Positions 1 to 7,675 of a stretch of DNA of 64,000 nt are shown in pieces. Source of the DNA: Pseudomonas typographi (GTDB lineage: Bacteria; Pseudomonadota; Gammaproteobacteria; Pseudomonadales; Pseudomonadaceae). The stretch spans positions 96,271-160,270 of the forward strand of contig NZ_JAAOCA010000012.1 in NCBI RefSeq assembly GCF_014694385.1. Reading direction: 5' to 3'. Position numbers and translations under genes: made by a program. The notes under the pieces are model-generated. The model made no database searches. It was not told where the DNA came from and saw only the letters and a program-made list of their open reading frames with translations. The first letter of the stretch is position 1, and every line of letters starts with the position of its first letter.

Positions 1-147
1 ATCACGCGGTGACGGTTCACTGCCCAGCTCCCAAAACGGTTTGCGTGTTAGCTTAGCCGCTTCACCCAGCGCAACGGCCCATGCATCAGGTTTTTCAATC
101 ACACCGATGGCGTAACTGTATTGGCAAGCGTAACGGACCCGGGCCAA
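1..147 (-). CDS. partial unknown ORF, cut by left window edge
   Basis: An open minus-strand frame runs from an in-frame TGA at 151-153 to the window edge. The only start inside is a TTG at 147, so the start is uncertain. The translation contains QYSYAIGVIEKP followed by WAVALGEAAKLTRKPFWEL. The QxSYAIGV string resembles a conserved motif of S-adenosylmethionine synthetase (MetK), but the residues after it do not follow that family, so this may be a fragment, a distant relative or chance. Neighbouring genes give no help. Confidence 0.25.
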   Translation of the reverse strand, partial: MARVRYACQYSYAIGVIEKPDAWAVALGEAAKLTRKPFWELGSEPSPRD

Positions 148-187
148 GCTTCATTCCCTAACTCTCCCAGCCAGTGGGGCCATAATA

Positions 188-628
188 ATGAAAAACGTCG
201 CACAATTACTCAAACTCAAACTCAAACACACCGCCCAGGTGCACACCATCGGGCCCGACCAGCCTGTGCTGGAGGCTGTGCAGCGGATGGCCGAGCACAA
301 CGTGGGCGCCTTGCCGGTGGTGGCCGATGGGCAAGTGGTGGGCGTGCTCAGTGAACGCGACTATGCGCGCAAGATCGTATTGCAAAAGCGCCAGTCGAGC
401 ACGACGCCCGTACGCGCAATCATGAGCGCACCGGTGATCACCGTGGGCCTGGCAGACAGCCTGGAGGCCTGCATGGCGATCATGACCGACAGCCACCTGC
501 GCCACTTGCCGGTGGTAGACAATGGCAAACTGGTGGGGCTGCTGTCGATCGGCGACCTGGTCAAGGAAGCCATTGCCGAACAGGCCAGCCTGATCGAGCA
601 ATTGCAGCAGTACATTCGGGGGGAATGA
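188..628 (+). CDS. CBS-domain pair protein
   Basis: This is a 146-residue cytosolic protein made almost entirely of two CBS motifs, at about residues 15-70 and 80-135. The motifs carry the usual pattern: GALPVV followed by GVLSERDYAR in the first, and HLPVV followed by GLLSIGDLVK in the second. Tandem CBS pairs bind adenine nucleotides or S-adenosylmethionine and usually act as regulatory modules. Stand-alone two-CBS proteins of this length are common in Pseudomonas and the target of this one is not evident. The ATG at 188 is the first good start. The gene is monocistronic. Confidence 0.9.
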   Translation: MKNVAQLLKLKLKHTAQVHTIGPDQPVLEAVQRMAEHNVGALPVVADGQVVGVLSERDYARKIVLQKRQSSTTPVRAIMSAPVITVGLADSLEACMAIMTDSHLRHLPVVDNGKLVGLLSIGDLVKEAIAEQASLIEQLQQYIRGE

Positions 629-674
629 CCCCCCAGTAGCTAAACGGTGAACACTGTGGCTTGAAGCAGGGCCT

Positions 675-1013
675 TCACAGGCACTGCTTGGCCATATCGG
701 TCCAGGCTGTCGATTCCTGCCACTGGATCGGCACGAACAGTTTCACGCTGGAACCGTCGCCTTCGCGATCCACCAGCGCGTTAATATACGCGTGGGTGAA
801 GCCTGCGGTAGCGGTGAGTTTCACACCCGTATCGGTGGCGCTTTGCTGCGCCTCGGGGCGCCAAGCCTGCCACTTGGGCAACAAGCAATCGGCATATTGC
901 TGCGGTGCCTTGGCAGTGCTGGCGGTAAAGCTGGCGCCGCCTGGCTGTTGCGCTGTGCTGCTGCAGCCTGCCAGCAGCCCGGCCACGATCAAACCCAGTG
1001 CCACGTTTTTCAT
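675..1013 (-). CDS. small lipoprotein
   Basis: The product is 112 residues with a classic lipoprotein signal. MKNVALGLIVAGLLAGC ends in an LAGC lipobox, so Cys17 is the expected lipidated residue. The mature part is short, contains two further cysteines near positions 43 and 111 that could pair, and has no domain I recognise. The residue after the lipidated Cys is Ser rather than Asp, which favours outer-membrane sorting. Function unknown. Confidence 0.75.
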   Translation of the reverse strand: MKNVALGLIVAGLLAGCSSTAQQPGGASFTASTAKAPQQYADCLLPKWQAWRPEAQQSATDTGVKLTATAGFTHAYINALVDREGDGSSVKLFVPIQWQESTAWTDMAKQCL

Positions 1014-1164
1014 ACACCTTCCTCTGTTAGCGTGTGGCCATCACTGTAGCAGGCTCACGTCAGCTACCGCGTCGGCTACCGAGGTCGGGGGCCTCGGCGG
1101 CGACTATGGCAGCAACGGAGCCTTGCGCAGCCATGGCGCCCATTCTCCCTGGGCGCCGGGCGGG

Positions 1165-1377
1165 TCAGTACCACAGGCCGCCCAGGTAGCGATGCCCGGC
1201 CGGCGTGAGCTGCAGCAGGGTCTGCGCCTGGCCGGCGCTGTCGTAGTGGGTGTGTGTGGCGAGAAAGCCAGCCAGTATCAGGGCCTGTACGGTGCGGCCA
1301 GGCCGGGTATACAGGTATTGGCGGCCAGCGGCGACTTCGCAAAGCAGGCAGCGATGTTCGGTTTTGTAGTCGATCAT
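1165..1377 (-). CDS. small hypothetical protein
   Basis: A 70-residue ORF starting MIDYKTEHRCLLCEV. It has a CLLC pair near residues 10-13 and a C-terminal half (LLQLTPAGHRYLGG) that looks like the wing end of a small winged-helix fold, but this is only an impression. It sits alone between the lipoprotein gene and the split kinase. It is short and unsupported by neighbours, so moderate confidence only. Confidence 0.45.
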   Translation of the reverse strand: MIDYKTEHRCLLCEVAAGRQYLYTRPGRTVQALILAGFLATHTHYDSAGQAQTLLQLTPAGHRYLGGLWY

Positions 1378-1504
1378 GATGCACCCCTTATGTTGTTTTT
1401 ATTGTTGAGCCGTAGTGTATGCCAGGGTTCAGTCCAGTTCCACCCTTGCGCGCGTCTAGCGCGCGGCCGTTTGGCGATTCGGCGAAAAAAAGCCGAAATC
1501 GCAG

Positions 1505-3720
1505 CTAACGCTCTGAGCGTTTCCCACCGGGTTCGCGCGCCGGCGCTCGCTCACCCTCCAACAAGCGCGTGACCCGCTGCCCTAAAGCTTCTACGCTGAA
1601 GGGCTTGGTCATGATGTGCATGCCGTCGGCCAGTTCACCGGCGCCCAGCACCGCCTGCTCGGCGTAACCGGTAATGAACAGCACTTTCAAATTTGGGCGC
1701 AATTGCCGCGCCGCATCGGCGAACTGCCGGCCATTGAGGCCGCCAGGCAGGCCGATGTCGGTGACCAGCAGGTCAACCTGGAGGTTCGACCTCAGCAATT
1801 GCAGGCCCGCGGTACCCTCTGCCGCCTCGACCAAGGTGCAGCCGAGGTCGGTGAGGATGTCGACCACCAAGGCGCGCACCGTGGGCTCGTCATCGACCAC
1901 CAATACCGTACCGCCGCTTGCCACCGGCGTGCTGGCGCCTACCGCACCGCTTGGCGACTCCACGGCTAGGGTATGGCAGCGCGGAAGGTACAGGCGCACA
2001 CAAGTACCCTGGCCCGGGTGTGATTCGATCCAGGCCATGCCGCCGGACTGCCGGGCAAAGCCGTAGATCATCGATAAGCCCAACCCGGTACCCATGCCCA
2101 ACGGCTTGGTGGTGAAGAATGGGTCGAACGCCTTGGCCAATACGTCGGCGGCCATGCCAATGCCATTGTCGGTCACGCTCAACATCACGTAGTCACCCAC
2201 CTCCAATTGCAAGGGGCCGGCCTCCTGCATGCCGAGCGTGCAGTTGTGCGTAGCGATGCACACTTCGCCGCCCTCCGGCATTGCGTCCCGGGCATTGATG
2301 CACAGGTTGAGCAAGGCGTTCTCCAACTGATGCGGGTCTACCTGGGTACTCCACAGCACCGTTTCGGGTGCTACCCGGGTCGCCACCGCAGGCCCCATGG
2401 TGCGGCCGATCAGCTCTTGCATGCCGGCCACCAGTTGGTTCAAGTCGGTGGGCTGCGGGTCCAGCGTTTGCCGCCGGGAAAACGCCAACAGCCGATGGGT
2501 AAGCGCCGCGGCACGGCGGCTGGCGCCTTCGGCGGCATCCAGGTAACGATCCAACTCGGCCAAACGGCCTTGTTGCACGCGCGCGCGCAGCAGTTCCAAG
2601 CAGCCGGAGATCCCGGTGAGCAGGTTATTGAAGTCGTGCGCAATGCCACCGGTCAATGGCCAACCGCTTCCATTTTCTGCGATTGTCGCAGCAGCTCTTC
2701 AGAGCGTAACAGTTCTGCGCTGCGTGCCTGGACCAAGTCTTCGAGCGAAGCGTTCAACGCACGTAATTGGTTTTCGGCACGGCGCCGTTCCAAGGCATTG
2801 CGCGTGCGCCCGGCCACTTCGCGCACGAACTGTAATTGCTCAGCGGTCCATATGCGCTGGCGGCGGCAAGCTAGGTACATCACCGCCACCGTGCGCTGGC
2901 CCTCGACCAACGGGAAGCTCACGAACGAAACGACACCGTCGTCGAGCAGGCGCTGCACGGCGGTAATGCGCGGGTCGGCGCGCACGTCCTCGACGATCAC
3001 CGGTTCGCCGGCCAGCAAGCGCTGAAAAAAAGCCCCCAGCTCGGGCAGGCGGTGTTCGCCCGCCAGGCTGAGCAGGTCTTCTACGTACCAGTCATTGCGC
3101 ACGTGCAAACTGGCCGTCTCGATGTCGACCTCACAATAGCCGGCGCGGTCAATGCCTAACAGGCTGCCAATGGTGCGGGCCGCCTCGAACGCCATCGCCT
3201 CCGGCTCTGTCAATGCCAGCAGGCGGTCGCTCAGGCGCAGGGCCTGCTCGGTCAAACGGCGGGCAGTGATGTCGGTGAACAGTACCGCCACCTGGGCAAG
3301 CTCTACGGCCCCCACGCGAGTGGCGTGTACTTCGTACCAGCGGTTCAGCGCGTGAGCATGGTCGACGAACCGGCGCGCTTCACCGCTGCGAACGATCTGG
3401 CCATACATGTCGAACCAGTGCTGTTCGTGCTGCGGCGCCAGGTCACGCATCCAGCGGCCGCTGGCATCGTGCAGGCCGGTATGCCGCTCGAACGCGGCAT
3501 TGGTTTCGAGAAACCGGTAATCCTGGGCGTGCCCGTCTTCGGCAAACCGCACGTGGATCAGGCAAAAGCCAGAATTCAGCGAGCCGAGCAGGCCGCGATA
3601 ATGCGCCTGGTCCGCTGCATGCAGCGCGTCTGCTTCGAGGCGTTCCTGGCGAAGCGCCGCCAATTGTGCCTGCAGGCGGCGGTTTTCGATGTGTAGCGCG
3701 GCGGTATCGGATGGGTTCAT
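1505..3720 (-). pseudogene. hybrid sensor histidine kinase, split by a one-base frameshift
   Basis: Two abutting frames together make one PAS-GAF-HisKA-HATPase-receiver kinase. The 5' part (2653-3720) has a coiled start, a PAS-like region at about 40-160 and a GAF domain at about 170-310, and ends ...SQKMEAVGH-stop. The 3' part (1505-2656) begins TTG with LTGGIAHDFNNLLTGI, which contains the phospho-accepting His. It continues through an ATPase domain (DNGIGM; GTGLGLSMIYGF) to a receiver domain with VVDDEP and phospho-acceptor Asp in LLVTDIGLPG. The family normally reads MEAVGQLTGGIAHDFNN, so one base is missing at about 2655. The stop TGA and the TTG overlap. The gene lies 41 bases downstream of the GntR regulator. 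An assembly error or two coupled polypeptides remain possible. Confidence 0.85.
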
Positions 3721-3761
3721 TAACAAACGGCACGCCAGTGTAGGTGGGATACTGGTTGAGA

Positions 3762-4565
3762 TTATTCCGTTGGCGCGGAGTTCGAGTATTCACCGCTGGC
3801 CTGCTGGTGGGCCTTCATCACCCGTGCACGGCTGTTGGACAGGTGCACGCGCATCGCTGCGCGGGCCGCGTCGTAGTCCACCCGGGCAATGGCGTTGTAG
3901 ATGTGCTCATGCTCACGCACCAGCCGGCTGTGGGTTTGCTGGCGGTCGAGGCGGGCGATGGCAGCGCTGTTCAGGCGCGCCCGGGGGAACATGCTGGTAC
4001 CGAAATGGGTGATGATCTCGGTGAAATAACGGTTATTGGTGGCCGCGGCGATCTGCAAGTGGAACTGGAAATCGGACACGATGGAGCCGCCGGTGTCGCT
4101 GGCCAGCTCGAAGCGCGCCAGGGCTTGCTGCATCGCTTGCAGTTGTGCTTCGGTGCGGCGCAATGCGGCGATGCCGGCGGCCTCTACCTCGAAGCTCATG
4201 CGCACGTCGAGGATGGCGATCACATCCTGCAAGGTGACGATCGACGATGGGTCCAACCGGCTGACGTCGCTGCCTGGAGTATTGAGCACAAAGGTGCCAA
4301 TGCCGCGGCGGGTCTCGACCAACCCGGCCACTTGCAAACGCGACAGCGCATCGCGCACCACCGAGCGGCTCACGCCGCCCACTTCCATCAGCTCGACTTC
4401 GCTAGGCAGTTTGTCGCCGGGCTTGAGCGTGCCCTGCTCGATCAACCGGGACATCTCATCGACCAGGGTCTGCGCCAGGCTGCGTGAACGCCGCGGTGGG
4501 TGGCCAGTCAGGGAAAGTTCGATAGGCAAGGTACAGTCTTCGTCCAGGGGTAGAAACCGCATCAT
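3762..4565 (-). CDS. GntR/FadR-subfamily transcriptional regulator
   Basis: A 267-residue regulator. The N-terminal winged helix-turn-helix is at about residues 30-95, with KLPSEVELMEVGGVSRSVVRDALSRL split between helix and recognition helix and the wing RRGIGTFV. The C-terminal all-helical FCD effector domain is at about 110-235. It includes R/E and H positions (FHLQIAAATNNRYF, REHEHIYNAI) typical of the metal- and organic-acid-binding pocket. FCD regulators mostly control sugar-acid or organic-acid catabolism, and no such pathway is adjacent. The split histidine kinase follows in the same direction. Confidence 0.9.
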   Translation of the reverse strand: MMRFLPLDEDCTLPIELSLTGHPPRRSRSLAQTLVDEMSRLIEQGTLKPGDKLPSEVELMEVGGVSRSVVRDALSRLQVAGLVETRRGIGTFVLNTPGSDVSRLDPSSIVTLQDVIAILDVRMSFEVEAAGIAALRRTEAQLQAMQQALARFELASDTGGSIVSDFQFHLQIAAATNNRYFTEIITHFGTSMFPRARLNSAAIARLDRQQTHSRLVREHEHIYNAIARVDYDAARAAMRVHLSNSRARVMKAHQQASGEYSNSAPTE

Positions 4566-4804
4566 ATAGCAAGCGCAACCCGCGTGTACGACCCGTTCGC
4601 ACTACCTGATGGCGCCTGCGCGCGCCCAGCGATAGTGCTGCGCCGCGGCGGCCTTGGGTGGGTACCAGATACGCACAGCGCAGGCCCGCGACCGGGACTA
4701 TAGGGCACCATCACAGCTTGGCCACAAAACAGCGTGTAGCCCGGGGGAACCCTGGCTAGACACGTCGGTCGGTAACTACACCGCCACCGAACGAAGCCCG
4801 GCCG

Positions 4805-5935
4805 ATGAATGACCTGATACCCGAAGCGTGGCTCGACCGTATACCGCTACCCTGGGTCAGCACATTGATCGCTGCGCTCATGGCGGTGGCCATTGTATTA
4901 GTGGCCCGTTGGGCCGGCTTGGTGGTGCTGCGGCGTATTGCCAACTCGTTCACCCTGGCCCAGCAGTTGATCGCCCACTCGACCCAACCGAGCCTGTGGC
5001 TGCTGCCCTTGTTGGCGCTGCAGTCGGTATGGACCGGCGCCCCCGACGACTTACCCATGATCAACAGCGTGCGCCACAGCAATGGCCTGCTGGTGGTGCT
5101 GGCGTTTATCTGGTGGGCCCTGCGCTGTGTGCGCGCGGTGGCCGAAACCGTGAGCCTGAAAAACCCCCTGGAGGTTGAGGATAACCTTACCGCGCGGCGT
5201 ATCCAGACCCAAGTCAAGGTGCTGGTGCGCTGCCTGAACGTGGTGGTGATCCTGTTCGGCACCGGCCTGATGCTGATGAGCTTCCCAGCAGTCAAGCAAA
5301 TCGGCACCAGCTTGCTCGCCTCGGCGGGGCTGGCGGGCCTGGCTGCGGGTTTTGCCGCCAAGCCGGTGCTCGGTAACCTGATCGCCGGCCTGCAGATCGC
5401 GATATCGCAGCCCATCCGCCTGGACGATGTGGTTATCGTCGAAGGCGAATGGGGGCGAATCGAAGAAATCACCGGCAGCTATGTGGTGGTCAAGATCTGG
5501 GACGAGCGGCGCTTGGTGGTGCCGCTGACTTACTTTATCGAAAAACCTTTCCAGAACTGGACGCGCAGCAGCTCCATGCTGATCGGCTCGGTGTTTCTCT
5601 GGGTCGATTACTCCCTGCCGCTGGAAGCGCTGCGCGAAGAAGTCAAAGCCATCTGCGAAGAGATCCCGCACTTATGGGACGGCCGAGTGAGCGTGCTGCA
5701 GGTCACCGACACCAGCGAAAAGTCGATGCAACTGCGCGTTCTGCTCAGCTCGGCGGATTCCTCCCGCAATTGGGACGCACGCTGCCATATGCGCGAGCGC
5801 CTGATTACCTGGATCAACCGGGAGTTCCCAGAGTGCCTGCCGCAATTGCGTGCCGAAATGTCGACACGGGTAAACCGCCCGGATGTTCACGAACGCGTGA
5901 AACCCCAGGACGTCGAGCGCCAGCCACCGGTATGA
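4805..5935 (+). CDS. MscS-family small-conductance mechanosensitive channel
   Basis: The 376-residue inner-membrane protein has several N-terminal membrane segments (about 18-40, 60-80, 92-112, 140-160). The glycine/alanine-rich pore helix follows: LLASAGLAGLAAGFAAKPVL then NLIAGLQIAISQPIRLDDVV at about 168-210. The beta domain (EGEWGRIEEIT) and the C-terminal alpha/beta domain complete the MscS fold. The length is close to the YbdG/MscM-like subgroup rather than the 286-residue MscS. The expected role is relief of hypo-osmotic pressure. The gene stands alone. Confidence 0.92.
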   Translation: MNDLIPEAWLDRIPLPWVSTLIAALMAVAIVLVARWAGLVVLRRIANSFTLAQQLIAHSTQPSLWLLPLLALQSVWTGAPDDLPMINSVRHSNGLLVVLAFIWWALRCVRAVAETVSLKNPLEVEDNLTARRIQTQVKVLVRCLNVVVILFGTGLMLMSFPAVKQIGTSLLASAGLAGLAAGFAAKPVLGNLIAGLQIAISQPIRLDDVVIVEGEWGRIEEITGSYVVVKIWDERRLVVPLTYFIEKPFQNWTRSSSMLIGSVFLWVDYSLPLEALREEVKAICEEIPHLWDGRVSVLQVTDTSEKSMQLRVLLSSADSSRNWDARCHMRERLITWINREFPECLPQLRAEMSTRVNRPDVHERVKPQDVERQPPV

Positions 5936-5993
5936 ATATTGTTTTTGGAAGTGCCGCTTCGAAAGCGGAGGTAGTGCGAAGGTGATGCGGGTG

Positions 5994-6278
5994 TTACAAC
6001 ATCTGGTCGTTGCTCATCATCGCCTGCATCACGATGCCTTTCTGCTGCTCGGTCAGCGTGTCCCACAAATGGGTCTTGGCGTAGAAACCCAAGCCACCTG
6101 CGATGTACAGCGACAAACCAATGACCATTACCAGCGAAGCCAACGAAAAACCTTCGTGTTCTTCTTCATCGCGGGTAGCCCGCGCCTGCGGGGTGACGCT
6201 ATCGATGATGCGTTTTACAACGTGAGACAGGTACAGCAGTACTTGGCGCCCCATGGCAACTATTCGAACCTCGTGCAT
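5994..6278 (-). CDS. small single-span membrane protein
   Basis: The ORF encodes a protein of about 94 residues. It has an amphipathic N-terminal half (LLYLSHVVKRIIDSV), an acidic stretch (RDEEEHEG) and one membrane segment, SLASLVMVIGLSLYIAGGLGF. The frame is open to a GTG at 6296, but that codon lies in a perfect hairpin (6293-6311), so the ATG at 6278 is preferred; the ATG at 6254 is an alternative. No family is recognised. It is convergent with the MscS-like gene. Confidence 0.55.
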   Translation of the reverse strand: MHEVRIVAMGRQVLLYLSHVVKRIIDSVTPQARATRDEEEHEGFSLASLVMVIGLSLYIAGGLGFYAKTHLWDTLTEQQKGIVMQAMMSNDQML

Positions 6279-6292
6279 TGAACGGACAAAAC

Positions 6293-6311
6293 CCACAGGC
6301 CATGCCTGTGG
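6293..6311. other. hairpin upstream of small membrane-protein gene
   Basis: CCACAGGC-CAT-GCCTGTGG is a perfect 8-bp stem with a 3-base loop. No T-tract follows on either strand, so it is not a convincing intrinsic terminator. It lies immediately upstream of the minus-strand small membrane-protein gene. Confidence 0.5.
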
Positions 6312-6567
6312 CTATGCCATCGAACAGGGCTCGGTGCCCGGTCGGCCTCTCAAACAGGCCTACTCGATCTGCTAGTGCCGGGCACGAAGGGAGCCTTGCC
6401 CACGGCGGTTGTATGATAACTTAGGTAGTGGACGAACATTAATTAGTTTGCTAAATATTTCCGACGAAAGGCGGCGTCGATTTCCGCCCGGCCCTCTAAG
6501 GCCCCTCGCCTTTTTCATTGCCAATGCCCGGCCCAGAGCCCTGGCGCAGCCCACTAAAGGAAACCTT

Positions 6568-7605
6568 ATGCATTATCGCCCGCTCGGCCGTACAGCGACC
6601 ACCGTCAGCGCCCTCACCCTCGGCACCATGACCTGGGGCGAGCAAAACACTGAAAGCCAGGCGTTTGAACAAATTCGGCTGGCCAAGGATGCTGGGATCA
6701 ACACGCTGGATACCGCCGAGATGTACCCCGTACCGCCCAGTGGGCAAACCTATGCCAGCACCGAGCGCATCATCGGCAACTACTTCAAAACGTTCGGTGA
6801 TCGCGCCGACTGGGTGTTGGCCAGCAAAGTGGCAGGCCCTGGGCGCATGGACCACATCCGCGACGGCAACCCGCGGCTGGACCGCAAGAATATCGTCGCC
6901 GCGCTCGATGCGAGCCTTGAGCGCTTGAATACCGATTACCTGGACTTGTACCAGTTGCACTGGCCGGATCGTAAAGCCAACTTCTTCGGCCCATTGGGCT
7001 ACACCCACCACCCCGATGACGAGAGCACCCCTATCGAAGACACGCTCGAAGTGCTCGATGAATTGGTCAAGGCCGGTAAAATTCGCCATATCGGCCTTTC
7101 CAACGAGACGCCTTGGGGCACCATGCGCTTTTTGCAATTGGCCGAAGCGCGCGGCTGGCCGCGGGTGGTGTCGATCCAGAACCCCTACAACTTGCTCAAC
7201 CGCACCTTCGAGGTGGGCCTGGCGGAAGTCGCCCTGCGTGAGGGCGTGGGCCTATTGGCGTATTCACCCTTGGCGTTTGGCGTGTTGGCTGGCAAGTACC
7301 TGGGCGGCGCGCGCCCGGCCAAGGGCCGCTTGACCCTGTACGAGCGCTTTCAGCGCTACAACAAGCCGCAAGCTACACACGCGACCGAAGCCTATGTGAA
7401 GCTGGCCCACGAACACGGCCTGGACCCCGCGCAAATGGCCCTGGCCTTTGTGACCCAGCAGCCCTTCGTGACCAGCAACATCATTGGCGCCACCACCTTG
7501 GAACAGCTCAAGAGCAACCTCGAAAGTGCCTCGCTCACCCTCAGCGAGGAGCTATTGGCGCAGATCGAAGCGATTCACACCGCGCAGCCTAACCCGGCAC
7601 CCTGA
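6568..7605 (+). CDS. aldo/keto reductase, Tas family
   Basis: A 345-residue NADP(H)-dependent oxidoreductase of the Tas-like AKR group. The start at 6568 follows AAAGGA; the frame extends upstream to 6409 but the family begins at MHYRPLGRTATTVSAL. The TIM-barrel catalytic tetrad is visible: Asp and Tyr in NTLDTAEMYP, Lys in LASKVAG, and His in DLYQLHWPDR. The cofactor-binding end is SNIIGATTLEQLKSNL. Tas proteins reduce carbonyls of broad specificity, and the physiological substrate is not evident. A strong intrinsic terminator follows at 7611-7636. Confidence 0.92.
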   Translation: MHYRPLGRTATTVSALTLGTMTWGEQNTESQAFEQIRLAKDAGINTLDTAEMYPVPPSGQTYASTERIIGNYFKTFGDRADWVLASKVAGPGRMDHIRDGNPRLDRKNIVAALDASLERLNTDYLDLYQLHWPDRKANFFGPLGYTHHPDDESTPIEDTLEVLDELVKAGKIRHIGLSNETPWGTMRFLQLAEARGWPRVVSIQNPYNLLNRTFEVGLAEVALREGVGLLAYSPLAFGVLAGKYLGGARPAKGRLTLYERFQRYNKPQATHATEAYVKLAHEHGLDPAQMALAFVTQQPFVTSNIIGATTLEQLKSNLESASLTLSEELLAQIEAIHTAQPNPAP

Positions 7606-7610
7606 TACAC

Positions 7611-7636
7611 AAACCGCCACGGCCCCGTGGCGGTTT
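7611..7636 (+). terminator. intrinsic terminator after aldo/keto reductase
   Basis: A perfect 12-bp inverted repeat AAACCGCCACGG / CCGTGGCGGTTT with a 2-base centre (effectively a 4-base loop). It starts 5 bases after the stop codon and is followed by a short ATT run. Confidence 0.8.
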
Positions 7637-7675
7637 ATTCGAACTCTCACGGGCACCGGCACGTCGTAACAAAAT

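Noticed and set aside
661..1572. 303-codon plus-strand ORF
   Set aside because: It lies opposite the lipoprotein gene, the small hypothetical gene and the kinase 3' end, and reads as an antisense shadow.
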